A DNA stretch of 64,000 nt from Sugiyamaella lignohabitans. Lineage: Eukaryota; Ascomycota; Dipodascomycetes; Dipodascales; Trichomonascaceae. Location of the stretch: the NCBI RefSeq assembly GCF_001640025.1, contig NC_031672.1:3720001-3784000 (forward strand). The letters are read 5' to 3'. Positions 21,695-32,414 of this stretch are shown here, piece after piece. The translations under genes and the position numbers were made by a program. Below the pieces are notes generated by a model, which did not search any database, was not told the DNA's origin, and was given only the letters and a program-made list of their open reading frames with translations. Position 1 is the stretch's first letter; each line of letters opens with the position of its first letter.

Positions 21695-21869
21695 ATGTCT
21701 GACTATTCTACCACTGGTATCAATCCTACATCTACTGATGCTTGTCCAGGAACCCCAGCCCAATAGTGAGCCACTTTGCCTTACTACATCGACTCGAGTT
21801 CTCTTCATACCCCTGAGCAGTCTAATTCTTGTGTTTTGGGCCATTGTTCTTTGGAATGATCATTTCTGA
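21695..21869 (+). CDS. Candidate 39-residue membrane protein, spliced (unrecognised)
   Basis: An ATG in good context (TTCACAATGTC) opens a frame that stops at TAG 21764-21766. If GTGAGC at 21766 is a donor and CAG at 21818-21820 the acceptor, a 55-nt intron is removed. The frame then continues with YLILVFWAIVLWNDHF and stops at 21869, giving a 39-residue protein with one short C-terminal membrane segment. The 55-nt size equals two confirmed introns nearby (in NUP159 and TTI2), but the branch site is poor (TTACTAC). The end overlaps the TTI2 start by 14 nt in another frame. I recognise no family. It could instead be TTI2 leader sequence. Confidence 0.25.
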
Positions 21870-23407
21870 GGTTGCAGATGTCTCAGATGATGGTGACAGT
21901 AATCTGTGAGTTGGAAGTCTTGCTAATACCATCACAGAGAAAAAACTAACTGGACTCTAGCTCGGATCAGGCTCTGTTTACTGAGAAGTTGAGAGAGCTA
22001 AAAAGGCAATCGGAATATAGTTATGACAATGTCAATAGCTTGGTCAGCTCATTTGATTCATCGTCTCTTGGGAACGTAGATGAGGTGATACTACTCCTAT
22101 GTGATTTGGTTACACCTTTAAAGGGCGAGTGGGTATGGTTCAAAACTGAGCTTTCTGATGAAAAGCAGTACCAGCTGCAGAAGCGGTTTACGGATGTAGT
22201 TCCACTACTTTTGAATTTACTCATAAAAGTTTTGAATGTGGGTGCGAAAAGTGTAAAGGACAAAGACTCGAACAATACTACGGATTCTTTACAAGAAATA
22301 CAACTAGCAGAGGTAGTAGCTTACTACAAATTTGCGGGTTATCCTTGGTCCTCAAGTTCAAGTTACGATTATGCCCGACAACTGGAATCCCAGTTCATTC
22401 CAAGTTACAGTGATAAACTTGTTTCCACATTAGTTGATACAGTTCTAAAACCTTCATTCTCGAATCCCACGCATGCATCTGTTTCGGCCGCTGGACGTGC
22501 AAAAGCAGTTCATCAAACTAACCGATTCTCAACAAACGAAGCTGAAGAGACATATAAAAAGCCTTGGAGGTCGATATCCCAGGGCTCTATTGCTGTTTTG
22601 CAATTAGTTCTTTCAATAATTAGGAAGGATGCCGACGACTCGCGTTTGAGAGCTTACTGGCCATTGCTTGTTCCGTCTTTACTGAACATCGTGGATGATT
22701 ATGAAGCCCTAATAAAAGCAAAGGGATGCGAACTGTGTAAGCTATTTTTTGAAACTGTGGACTCGAAATTTTTAAAAACGACTGGTCTGGGTCCGATATT
22801 TTGGAATGCTTTGAAACCGAGCCTGCTATACTTACCTCCCAGTACTCCTGCTGAAGTCTCAGTAATACTGGTCCAAAGCTGCATTGGATCTTTGGTAGCT
22901 TTAGCAAACAAAGACTCGTCAACAAGGCTTTCAAGATTAAATGAAGTTATGCGGGACGGGGTGTTTAAAGGTATTAGCCAGGCTGGTCAGCAGAATATCA
23001 ATGTCATTATTATGCTACTAGATGAACTTGTGCCTCTAAGTAACGAATTCAATGTTCAGATTGTACGTCATCTTAAACATTTGGTGGGAATTTTTGTGAA
23101 TATTCTTTCTGATCCATTTACTGGTGTACTACCAAGGCTGGTCGAGTCAACATGTGAAGCATTAGTTGCCGTCATGAACAATGGGTGGCCCAGAGTCGAG
23201 GGTTATAAGTATGACATACTCCGTGGGGTGATCAATTCATGGCAGTCTCAATCAAATGAAACTGGACAGAAAAACACCAAAGTTTTACGATCACTACAGA
23301 ACGTCATCGTGAAGTTGGAGAATATCTTTGGTAAAGATAACCTTTTGGAAGACTATACCGCCCTAATTGGCTACGATAATCGCCTAACAGAACTTTTCGA
23401 TTTTTAA
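21856..23407 (+). CDS. TTI2: Tti2, TTT complex subunit
   Basis: Two exons (21856-21905 and 21961-23407; 55-nt intron with GTGAGT and AACTAAC...CTAG) give 498 residues; S. cerevisiae Tti2 is 421. It is an all-helical HEAT/ARM-like protein with the family signature KGCELCKLFFE at ~residue 275 and AYWPLLVPSLLNIVDDYE just before it. Tti2 acts with Tel2 and Tti1 (TTT) as an Hsp90 co-chaperone maturing PIKK kinases (Mec1, Tel1, TORs, Tra1). The first exon supplies MIISEVADVSDD; the exact start is less certain than the body. Convergent with the serine-rich gene, stops 97 nt apart. Confidence 0.75.
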
Positions 23408-23503
23408 CTATTAAAGGATGTGAAACTAAATAATGTCTTCTATTGTCTTCTTGGAATATCTTGGGTATGGATTTCCCTCGGATAGACACCTTATAACGGT
23501 CAT

Positions 23504-24700
23504 TCAGGCCTTGCTGTAAACAATCAGCGTAATTATCATACAATTGACGAGCCCCAATATTCCAAATACTTTGCTGATAAAAATCCAAAAGTCGATATGT
23601 TTTGGACTTGTCCACTCGATGGTCCCTATTTTCAAATGGAATCGATCTTTGCTACGTGGATCTACAAATTCTTCCCATGAAAATAGTATTTCTTCGTGCT
23701 TATGTACCTTTCTTCTCTTGACAATGAATAGAAGAGTTAGCACAGCATTAAGAGTCCAGATAGGAGGGAGAACAAATCCAACAAGTAACAAAACCTTGAT
23801 CAACCGGATGTCTTTGCTGTAGGGACTGTTGCTGATGGACGTATTTGGACTTTGCGCAATCTGATGAATCGGGACGACTTTTCCACGAAAATTGGCAATG
23901 GCCGAAGGCTTATAATAAACTGGTTCAGGTATGGAAATGTCCTTTGTTGCCAGTGGACTGGAAAGGGTTCGAGAGTGCCGCTTCCATTTCTTGCTGAGCC
24001 AACTGCCGTTGCTCTCAAGAGGCGGCGTTGAATTGATACTCAGAGCAGAATGATGATAGGATTCAGGCGGAGGAGTTAGGCCATGGCTAGCTGTGAGAGA
24101 TGCTAAGGTAGCGTTTGGGATTAATGCCATATCTGATCTAGAACTGCTTATAGTCTGGGATATATCAGGCGATTCAGCAGCTTGGTCAAACAAGGAGGAT
24201 GACATAGCAAAATCCAACATAGAGGATAGATTTAAAATAGAGCCGTTGGCATCCTGGAAAAGAGTTTTGACTGGGCTGGATGAAAATATGTCTGAGGTTG
24301 TGGTATCGTAATATCCCAGAATATCGCTAGTCAAAGTTGAAGATAATCGTTTAATCTCCTCGAGACGTGGTGGTGTGGACAAGTCGTGTGATCCTGAACC
24401 AGTGGACCCAGTAGATATATCTCCGTCATAATCGTCAATATCATCATGATTACGATCATTGTAAATAATATTGGTGTGCACGTGGCTTTCCTCTGAAATA
24501 GCTCTATCACTAGTCCTTGTCCATACGACAGGACCCGTGGACACGCCCCCATCATAATCGTCAATGCCATCATGAGTGCCATCATTGTCAGTATTATTGA
24601 CTTGCCTTTCATGTACAGTGGCACTGCTATCACTGCCCATTGCCCATCCGCCACGACCCAATCCACTTCTTAATACACTAGAACTGCTATGTCTTTCCAT
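23504..24700 (-). CDS. Serine-rich protein with C-terminal TM pair (unrecognised)
   Basis: This 398-residue protein has a long, low-complexity Ser/Thr/Asp-rich N-terminal region (~1-290). At the C-terminus are two hydrophobic segments (~300-330, LLLVGFVLPPIWTLNAVLTLLF, and ~372-395, WIFISKVFGILGLVNCMIITLIV). Between them lies a conserved-looking loop (HKHEEILFSWEEFVDP). No signal peptide is seen, so the bulk is probably cytosolic with a membrane hairpin at the end. The N-terminus contains an imperfect duplication: HDGIDDYDGGVSTG at ~43 and HDDIDDYDGDISTG at ~83. TPPPE and other SP/TP sites suggest phosphorylation. An ACGCGT (MCB-like) core lies at 24895-24900, ~195 nt upstream. I do not recognise a named family; it may be a fungal serine-rich membrane protein. 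Confidence 0.7.
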   Translation of the reverse strand: MERHSSSSVLRSGLGRGGWAMGSDSSATVHERQVNNTDNDGTHDGIDDYDGGVSTGPVVWTRTSDRAISEESHVHTNIIYNDRNHDDIDDYDGDISTGSTGSGSHDLSTPPRLEEIKRLSSTLTSDILGYYDTTTSDIFSSSPVKTLFQDANGSILNLSSMLDFAMSSSLFDQAAESPDISQTISSSRSDMALIPNATLASLTASHGLTPPPESYHHSALSINSTPPLESNGSWLSKKWKRHSRTLSSPLATKDISIPEPVYYKPSAIANFRGKVVPIHQIAQSPNTSISNSPYSKDIRLIKVLLLVGFVLPPIWTLNAVLTLLFIVKRRKVHKHEEILFSWEEFVDPRSKDRFHLKIGTIEWTSPKHIDFWIFISKVFGILGLVNCMIITLIVYSKA

Positions 24701-24994
24701 AGACTTAAGATAATAAAAATTTTGAAAGTTAATTTGAATTTTTTGGTATTTATAAATAAATGAAATCTACATCAAGTGGCGTTTTTTCTCGTTTTATATT
24801 TTTCTAAAAGTTTTTGAGAGGGGGCTGGGACGTTATATAAAATTACAGGTCACTTTGAAGGAATTCATGACACACGACAAGCAAGACACGAAAAACGCGT
24901 CAATCCATACAAAATAACTTGTCGAACGACAGGTCACTTCCCTCAATGAGACAATAATAATGCACACATTACAATAACTATCATAGTGTATGCG

Positions 24995-25776
24995 CTAGAG
25001 CACACCAAGATAATCTTCTTTGATACTTCCGCTGTATAAAGTTAGTCCAGTTCGATTTTAGAGCTCAGCTGAAGACACTTTTTCTCACACGTTGTTCAAT
25101 GTGAAATCTAGATCGAACTAGATAAACGAACATGAAATTCCCCACAAATAAACGACAAAAATCAGTACTAAACAAAAAAAATTGAGTAGTACAGTGGTAC
25201 AACTTACATTGCAAACATCTTTCCGACATCGGCTCTTACACCCACAATTTTCAGGCGCACTCGGCTACCCTTTTCTATCGATTGTTCTTCAGAAGTATAT
25301 GCAGGAGGATTCGCAGACGGATTGAAAGTCATGTCCGAGGGAATCAAGTGTGATGAGATAAATACAGAAAGAGGACCCACATCTGCAAACACACCCATTT
25401 TATTGACATTGGTGACAATACCATCCACTACTTCTCCTTTAAATGGTCTCCACACAATGGCACGGTACTTGACTTCAAACTCGGCAGAGCCTGTAGACGG
25501 AATCACCCGACCTTTGCCCACATCAATTTTCATACCGTCCATAACGCAAATAATATATCCAAACTGGCCCGTGCACGTACCTTCAACATCTGCCAGCAGC
25601 TTGTTTTTCAAATACTGCGTCATGTGAGGGCCAAAATATGAAGGATGTAGCGTCAGCGTCAAAGATAAATCTTTCTGTAAATTGGTTAGTATTACAACAC
25701 CATAAACTGACTATAATCGCTCATAAGCATTTTCACTCTGCTACCAAAATGACAAAAGACATACTAAGAAGAACAT
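24995..25776 (-). CDS. RPB7: RNA polymerase II subunit Rpb7
   Basis: Three exons (25765-25776, 25208-25674, 24995-25031) give exactly 171 residues, the same as S. cerevisiae Rpb7. Exon 1 codes only MFFL. Exon 2 opens [18 protein letters not shown] and covers the RNP-like tip domain and most of the OB fold ([18 protein letters not shown]). The 37-nt last exon supplies [11 protein letters not shown] after an isoleucine split across the junction. Introns have GTATGT...TACTAAC...TTACAG and GTAAGT...GACTAAC...TACAG. Rpb7 with Rpb4 forms the stalk of Pol II, acting in initiation and in mRNA export and decay. Without the micro-exons the protein would lack both ends. Confidence 0.95.
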
Positions 25777-25974
25777 TTTATAGTGTGTTTTATGTGTATT
25801 ATTATTGTGGTATTAATGACAATGATTGAAATACCAAGGCCGATTACTAGTTTTTCTAAGTATTGATCGGATTGCTCTTGTTACTTGGATTATTATTTCA
25901 GTAGCTGATGAAGATTTGACGATGCTTGGTGCTTTATCACTAAACTTCGTTCACTAAACTGGCGCCAAATTCTA

Positions 25975-25981
25975 TTACCCG
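25975..25981 (+). promoter_or_regulatory. TTACCCG (Reb1-type) site
   Basis: Matches the Reb1 general regulatory factor core, ~200 nt upstream of RPB7 in a divergent promoter, a typical place for a nucleosome-excluding factor. Confidence 0.4.
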
Positions 25982-26495
25982 TTGCCTTTTTGGTGCAGTA
26001 GTGTCTGAAGAGAAGTGGTTGGCAGAAGCCAAGTCGCGTGTTGATTTATTCGGATTTCCGTGTGGAATCGAATTCCAAGTAGAACTACCAAATTACCAAC
26101 TCTTTTAAAGCCCACGTCCGGTGCGATCAGGTCGTTTCCCGTTTTTTTCAAATACGTCGAGAACCGAGTTACAGGTCACAATCGACAGTAAACTCGTCTT
26201 AGGTACGTAAGCAATCGCTCTTGGAAGCTTCCAGGCAGAGTCCTCAGCAGAGATTGCGTAGTCACACAAAAAAAAGGCGCCAACCGGTCAAAAGCTACCT
26301 TTAACAATTGACAAAACACACTCTACCCTCAGTCCGTCGAATGTGAGAAGCCCGCCGAACTTCTGCGCTGTGCTGCCGTGATTTTGTCAAATCGAATATC
26401 TGTTTGTCAGGCGGGGTAACTCTCTGCGGCCCCTGAGGCGCATGCGGCGCGTAAACACTCACCACTCTACCAAGAACTGCTGGGTCGTCCACGCC

Positions 26496-26556
26496 CGACT
26501 CGAGCGAAGCGAGAGGAGCTACAGGGTCTGGGGCAGAGCCCCAGCCGCCGGAGGCA
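26496..26556 (-). repeat. GC palindrome, solitary C arm
   Basis: Complete arm in a promoter region, 170 nt upstream of the pseudouridine gene ATG. Loop variants are CTAC and CAGA. Confidence 0.9.
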
Positions 26557-26725
26557 GTTTCTATCCTATTCTGATAAAGCAATTGCTCAGGTAGAGCCGT
26601 TTGACCTGTCTCTCAAGAACCCAAATCTGGCAGTGGAAGTAGTTGCCTTGATAGTGGTTAGGGCGCGATCTTATCGGTCAGATCGAGGAGCATACAGACT
26701 TGGCTTGTGGAGTGAGATAACGGTC

Positions 26726-29403
26726 ATGTTGACAATGATTTCACGGAGTACGACTCTTAAACTTCCTCGAGGATACTCTGGGAGTGTGGTGAGACGGATA
26801 TTGGCCGGCAATGGGTGTCGCAAGTTCGGATCAGTGCCTCTTCAGGTGTCACCAGAGGTTCAACAGGCGTTGGCTGATAAGAAGCCAATTGTCGCTCTCG
26901 AGAGTACTATTATCACACACGGACTTCCATTCCCTGAAAACTTGCAAATGGCAGCCGATGTTGAAAGTATCATCAGATCTGAAGGTGCTGTGCCCGCAAC
27001 GACAGCGTTTATCAATGGAGTTCCACTCGTTGGAACTACCCCCGCTGACCTGGAATATCTGGCTGGAAAAAGCTCAAAATCGAAGATGGAAAAGATTTCC
27101 AGACGAGATATCCCCTATATAATGAGCAGAAAACTCAGTGGTGGCACCACAATTGCAGGAACTATGATTCTCGCCCATAGAGCCAACATCAAAGTGTTCT
27201 CGACTGGTGGACTCGGTGGTGTACACCGCGGAGTCGAATCCTCCTGGGACATCAGTGCTGACCTTGACGAGCTGGGTCGAACGCCCGTTGGTGTCGTCTG
27301 TAGTGGTCCAAAGAGCATTCTTGATATTCCTCGTACTATGGAATATCTCGAGACAAAGGGTGTACACGTGTCGACTCTGGGTCCCGTGGGCACAAATATT
27401 CCAGGGTTCTATACTCGGGACTCGGGTGTTCCAGTAAGTGTTGGTTGGGACGCTGCCTCCGGCGGCTGGGGCTCCGCCCCAGACCCCGTGGCTCCTCTCG
27501 CTCCGCTCGAGTCGGGTGTGGGTGGGTCCCTGAAATATGGGTTTTTGCTGTAATGGAGATTCTAACTGGTGTTCTTTAGTCTCCTTTTAACTTTCAGTCA
27601 CCAGAACAGGCAGCAGAACTTTTATGTGAGTATTCTATTATGAAGGTCTATGGATGTTTATGAGTCTAACTGCGTAGATGCAAATCATTTGATGGAACTG
27701 AACTCAGGTAGTGTATTTTGTATTCCTGCTGATGAGAAGATTGCTCTTCCTAAAGAGCTGATGGATGCTATCATTGACGATGCTATTGCTGAATGTGAGA
27801 GAAGAGGTATTAAAGGTAAAGATATCACGCCGTTCCTTCTGGCAAGTGTTAAAGAAGCGACTGGAGGACAAAGTGTGAAAACCAATGTGGAATTTGTCAA
27901 GAATAATGCTAGAATAGGTGCTAGAATCGCTGTTGCTTTGGCCGCTTTAGAGGTAGGTGTATTCTTTTAATTGCTAGCCGTTACCATTTCACTGATATTG
28001 AAAGAAACTAACTTGTTCAGAACGGGTCGGGATCCGGGGCCAAAGTAGACTCGGCTGTAATCCAGCCAGCAATCACAGCTACAACCCACGCTCCTCCAAC
28101 TACTTCGAAAAGCAGTACACCTTTACCCATTACCAAGGCAGACAAAGGTTTCTCAGAAAACAGTTCCATTATATCTAATGTCACCATTAGTAACAAATGT
28201 GACGCAGTGGTAATAGGATCTCTGGCAAGAGACTTGACTTGTACTATGAGCCAAGCGCATAGCTCTTTTAACCGCAAGACCTCGTATGCTGGTGAAATTG
28301 AGTCTAGCATCGGCGGTGTGGGCCATAATGTCGCATTGGCCGCTCTCTACGCTGGAGCTAATGTTAGACTGGTATCAGAAGTGGGTCATGACCATGGCGA
28401 TTTACTCGATGCTGTTTCAAACGAAGGATTGGAGTTATCGGGAATAACAACTAATGAGGGCAAAAGAACTGCTCGATATGTTTCTATGAATGATGGAACC
28501 GGTGAACTCCTTATCGCATGTGCTGATATGGATATTATTAAGGACATGTCTCCTAAACACGTCTATGATGAAATTTGCCGGGCTGATGCTGAGTGTGTAT
28601 TCTTTGATGGAAACATCGGCAACGACCAGAAAATGGCTGTTATACGTGCAACTAAGCGAAAGACTGGGCTTGAGACTGGGACTTCGACACCTCGGTTCGT
28701 CGGGTTCGAACCTACTTCGGTGCCGAAATCAAGCGAGTTGGCTGCCATGAGTCTAGGAGTATATCCAAACCACGATATCGATCTTGCTACACCCAATATT
28801 GACGAGCTGCAAACCATGTTCGAGTCATTTCACGAAGCAGGAAGGTTTGATGTTGACCATTGGTTTCCAGTAATTGATGCTCTGGGAGTGAATGAAACGC
28901 TGAGATTGGGTTTAGAGAATCTTGCCAGGTCTAAACCTGAGCTTATAAACCTCATACGGTCAGGTATAGCCCAACAAGCTCTGCACTTACTGCCCTATAT
29001 TCCAAACTTGATGATCAAAAGTGGTGTTTTAGGTGTTCTCTCGTTTCAACTTCTGGACGCCGACCAAATTCGAGACCTGGCTCGTTTTGGACCCTCTGTA
29101 ACCAACAACACAGTTGGGAAGTCCATTTCAACGCAGATTGCATATAGAGAGGGTCAGCTTCTAGGAGTATTGGTGCAACACTACCCTGCGTTTGATATTT
29201 CACCCTCAGAAGTTGTGAGTGTCAGCGGTGCTGGAGACAGTTTCTGTGGAGTACTCGTAGCCAAATTGGCAAAAGACACCAGCTGGCTCTACACTGCTAA
29301 CCAGCAGAAAGCAGATGTCATTGATGCTGCTCAACTGGCAGCCAGTCTAGCGATTCAGACACTGGAAGCTGTCAACCCAGAAATCAGATCAATTACAATT
29401 TGA
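26726..29403 (+). CDS. Bifunctional pseudouridine-5'-phosphate glycosidase / pseudouridine kinase
   Basis: Four exons (26726-27433, 27580-27625, 27678-27952, 28021-29403) give 803 residues. The N-terminal half (~35-345) is a PsuG/IndA glycosidase that splits pseudouridine-5'-P into uracil and ribose-5-P; motifs are ALESTIITHGLPFPEN, GTTIAGTMILAHRA, GGLGGVHRGVE and GPVGTNIPGFYTRDSG. After a Ser/Thr-rich linker the C-terminal half (~405-803) is a PfkB/ribokinase-type kinase (SSIGGVGHNVALAALYAGA; catalytic SVSGAGDSFCGVLVAKL). The fusion is known in fungi and animals but absent from S. cerevisiae. The N-terminus (MLTMISRSTTLKLPRGYSGSVVRRIL) is basic and amphipathic, suggesting mitochondrial targeting. 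Intron 1 carries a GC palindrome arm. Exon 2 has two in-frame acceptor choices (AG at 27579 or 27596). Confidence 0.92.
27454..27514 (+). repeat. GC palindrome, C arm inside pseudouridine gene intron 1
   Basis: Full arm in intron 27434-27579, sense to the gene, beginning 20 nt after the donor. It leaves the frame open past the donor for ~100 nt. Confidence 0.9.
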
Positions 29404-29512
29404 ATATATTTATTTTTTCATAACTGCTAAAGTCCAGCGACTTCCGGAACTGGGACTCCGTCCAGCACCAATTCCATGTTGTTCACAAATAAAGCTCTGG
29501 GATCCCCTAGCA

Positions 29513-29573
29513 CGACTCGAGCGTAGCGAGAGGAGCAGCGGGGTCTGGGGCGGAGCCCCAGCCGCCGGAGGCA
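29513..29573 (-). repeat. GC palindrome, solitary C arm
   Basis: Between convergent genes: 109 nt past the pseudouridine gene stop and 11 nt past the AIM18-like stop. Confidence 0.9.
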
Positions 29574-29584
29574 TATGCCCCCAA

Positions 29585-30496
29585 TCAGTGAACAGCAACC
29601 AACTGTGAGAGTTCATCAACTGAAGTTTGGCGGGCAGACTCACTGGATGGGTTCTTGCCACTGAGATATTTGAGGAACAGCAGTTCTGAGATTAAAGGTT
29701 CGTCGACAACACCCAGGACTTCGTGGGCATCTGGTGACTCTTTAGTGTCTGCATAGAACTCAATTGAAAGCTTTCCATCAGTAGAACGATTCAGGTAGAG
29801 GATCTGGCCCTTAAGAACCGAGCGTTTGCGGCCAAAAGCCTTTTTAAGATCCCCGATACCTTCGCCGCCGTTGTCAGCCGGTAATTGCTTGAATCTCGGG
29901 TGGCCCACAATTGCACGAACAAATCCGTCACGCAAATGACCAAAGTCAGTCTTGCGAACAGGGACAATTCGAATTGACAGACGAGTACCAGCAGCGAGTA
30001 ATTTAGAAATGAGCTCGCCACTGCGAACATCGTCTAATAATGCAGCTTGGATTTGTGCCGGGTCGGCTGATACAGAAGAACTTAACACCTGTTTCACTTT
30101 GTTGATATCGTCTTTGGCAATATAAATTCCAACAGCATACACCTGGAAAAAGAATGAGACCGATCTGACGCCAGATCCCAGCAGTTGGAACTCATCTTTG
30201 TCGATAGATATGCTGTTGGGAAATGCCACTTTCGTATCAGGCTGGACAGTAGTTTCAGAAGTCAACTTTCCAGGCGGAGAATCGAGTCGAATTGGGTTCA
30301 CCATTCCTGGATCAAGCAGTTGTAGTCCTGTATAAGCCACAAGTACACCACTTAGGATGGTAGTACCGAACACCGCTCGACTTCGTAGTTGAGCAGTGGC
30401 TGTAGAAGTAAATGACCGACTTCCAGCGCCAATTCTAGTCCTCAACGTTGTCGTGGCCAATCGCCCCGATTGTCTAAACATGTTTCTCATGAACAT
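29585..30496 (-). CDS. Mitochondrial chalcone-isomerase-like protein (Aim18/Aim46 family)
   Basis: This 303-residue protein has a basic N-terminal presequence (MFMRNMFRQSGRLATTTLRTRIGAGSRSF). A hydrophobic segment at ~40-58 (VFGTTILSGVLVAYTGLQLL) follows, probably an inner-membrane anchor. Residues ~85-285 form a chalcone-isomerase-like fold (LLGSGVRSVSFFFQVYAVGIYI; the DGFVRAIVGHPRF and KGQILYLNRSTDGKLSIEFY segments). S. cerevisiae Aim18 and Aim46 share this layout and length (~320 residues); these are heme-binding relatives that lack plant chalcone isomerase activity. The true start is the ATG at 30496; the frame is open upstream only from a TTG. Which of the two paralogues it corresponds to cannot be told. 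Confidence 0.82.
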   Translation of the reverse strand: MFMRNMFRQSGRLATTTLRTRIGAGSRSFTSTATAQLRSRAVFGTTILSGVLVAYTGLQLLDPGMVNPIRLDSPPGKLTSETTVQPDTKVAFPNSISIDKDEFQLLGSGVRSVSFFFQVYAVGIYIAKDDINKVKQVLSSSVSADPAQIQAALLDDVRSGELISKLLAAGTRLSIRIVPVRKTDFGHLRDGFVRAIVGHPRFKQLPADNGGEGIGDLKKAFGRKRSVLKGQILYLNRSTDGKLSIEFYADTKESPDAHEVLGVVDEPLISELLFLKYLSGKNPSSESARQTSVDELSQLVAVH

Positions 30497-30768
30497 TTTG
30501 CCCAAATATGAAACCGATAACAGGAACTATGTCGACAAAGCGTAAAGGTAGTTTAATTGATACTGGTCCAGTATAAATACCAATATGCACGGCGTGAATA
30601 TCAGGCAATTTATTTGTGGAATATGCAGGTCCCGGATTCCACTGTCCTGAAGAGCATGTGAACATTTACACGGTATTTTGCAAAAGCACCTTCAAATTAA
30701 GACGTTTGCGCTGGGGGGCTGTCGGTATAGTTATTAGATTCTCCAGATTTGGTCTACTTTTCGGCCTC

Positions 30769-30824
30769 TGCCTCCGGCGAATGGGGCTACGCCCCAGACC
30801 TCCATAGCTCATGCTCCGCATGAG
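30769..30824 (+). repeat. Degenerate GC palindrome arm (B-like)
   Basis: CCTCCGGCGAATGGGGCTACGCCCC, then a second hairpin CTCATGCTCCGCATGAG. The second stem differs in sequence from both B and C arms yet still pairs perfectly. Confidence 0.7.
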
Positions 30825-31212
30825 ATTCTCAAGTCATTGATATTAATTATATTAATTACTCACATAACTGAGAGAACCATCGACTTAGAAATTAAGTCTT
30901 TGCCACTAGAAACAACACCGATAAACTACTTAGATTACTATTTCTGCTTCATCAGCTCGTCCATTTATTGTTGCTTCGTCTCTGGATTGAATGAGCCGAA
31001 CTTTAGGCGGCCAGTTGAATTTAACATTCTGGAGATATTAGACGGAAAGCTCGCTCCGCACTCTTAGCTGGAAGATCCGAACCTTTGATACCACAGGAAC
31101 CAGACCCATGTGGTAGTACGGAAATACTATCGAAGCGCCGTTGCTTATTCATCCTGGACTACTTATACATGGGCTAGGGCCTAGCTACCGCACGAATACC
31201 ACTTCACTGCGA

Positions 31213-31392
31213 TTATTTGGAGACTCTAGTTTGAGAATTATTGGGAACAGACCATTTCATGATCCAAACATTGAAGTACAAGTTGAATTTGAGCGTCTGT
31301 AGATAGTAGTCGGGGAAGCCCAGAATGCCGACAAGAGCAAGGTCCATGCCACTGGCCCAGTTGAGCTCGATTAGCCGGGTCTGAATATTCAT
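31213..31392 (-). CDS. Short ORF, 59 residues, unknown (possible gene remnant)
   Basis: ATG at 31392 (MNIQTRLIELNWASG...). The mix of hydrophobic and aromatic residues (LALVGILGFPDYYLQTLKFN) looks protein-like rather than random, but the frame is short with no recognised family. It could be the surviving exon of a decayed gene. Confidence 0.2.
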   Translation of the reverse strand: MNIQTRLIELNWASGMDLALVGILGFPDYYLQTLKFNLYFNVWIMKWSVPNNSQTRVSK

Positions 31393-31583
31393 CCTAAACA
31401 AGTATTGTATGACTTCATGTTAAAATCTACACCAGTATGCCGATTTTTTTTTCAGTATTCTAAATTCTCTTTCCCAAGCTGGAAATAATTGTCGAAATGT
31501 TCATCCTGGACGGTTTATTACATTGTCCAAATCAAACTGCGGCCTGGATTTGCTAATATTTTGGCCGGACTTTAGACCACATG

Positions 31584-31590
31584 TTACCCG
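31584..31590 (+). promoter_or_regulatory. TTACCCG (Reb1-type) site
   Basis: One per unit of the 400-bp array; equivalent sites at 32010-32016 and 32408-32414. Confidence 0.35.
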
Positions 31591-32009
31591 GTTTTTTCGT
31601 TACCCAGAATAGCAGGTCTAAGCAAAAGTTACGATTGGAAAAAACGTCATTTTTCAAATGTTCTCTTTTTTTTTTCAGAGGAAACCTCTAATGTCCATAG
31701 GAATGGTTCGATATACTTATATAACACGATTCGCTCAACACATCAGCCGGGTCCTTTCATCTTGGAGAGTTCATTATACCCTTTATTGCACCGTCTGGAA
31801 ATATTAGTCAGAAATCTATTAGCCTAAAAGCCAAAGTGATAGAACCGGCCAGAAAGGTAGTAGAGCGCAATTAGCTGGAAAAAATAGCCAAAATGTCAAT
31901 CATAAACAGTTTAATCCATGATTTAGGTCATTCTTTGTCCTTTAATCGCTAATATTTGCAAATTAACTATGGGCAGCATTTTTAGTGTTCCCAGATTTTT
32001 TATCACATG

Positions 32010-32016
32010 TTACCCG
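32010..32016 (+). promoter_or_regulatory. TTACCCG (Reb1-type) site
   Basis: Second array unit, context TGTTACCCGGTGTTACC. Confidence 0.35.
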
Positions 32017-32407
32017 GTGTTACCTGTTCAATATTGGGATTGGGAAAAGTCATTTTTCCAATGTTCCATTTAATTCTTCTTTTCTAAAAGGTAATCTGCG
32101 ATTGCCATGGGACCTATTGGATAAACTTGTAGAAAACGATCCGCTCGACACATTAGATGGGTCCTTTTATCCTGGAGTGCTCATTACAATCTTAATTGCA
32201 CCGTCTGAAAATATTAGTCAGAGATTATTGACTACAGGAGCCAGACGTATATCATGGGCAGAGATGTAGTTAAGGGCAATTGGCTGAAAATAATAGTCGA
32301 TATGTTAATCATGGAGAGCTTATGGCATGATCCAATTTCATTTCGTGGTCTGAAATTGATAATATTTACAAATTAGCTGGCAACAGGACTTTTGATGCTC
32401 TCAGGTG

Positions 32408-32414
32408 TTACCCG
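32408..32414 (+). promoter_or_regulatory. TTACCCG (Reb1-type) site
   Basis: Third array unit, context GTGTTACCCGGTGTTATC. Confidence 0.35.

Larger units (their letters stand above)
25777..26725. other. Divergent RPB7/pseudouridine gene promoter region
   Basis: Contains a TTACCCG (Reb1-type) site at 25975-25981 and a solitary C arm at 26496-26556. The pseudouridine gene frame is open a further 93 nt upstream of its ATG but only from a GTG, so this is not coding. Confidence 0.5.
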
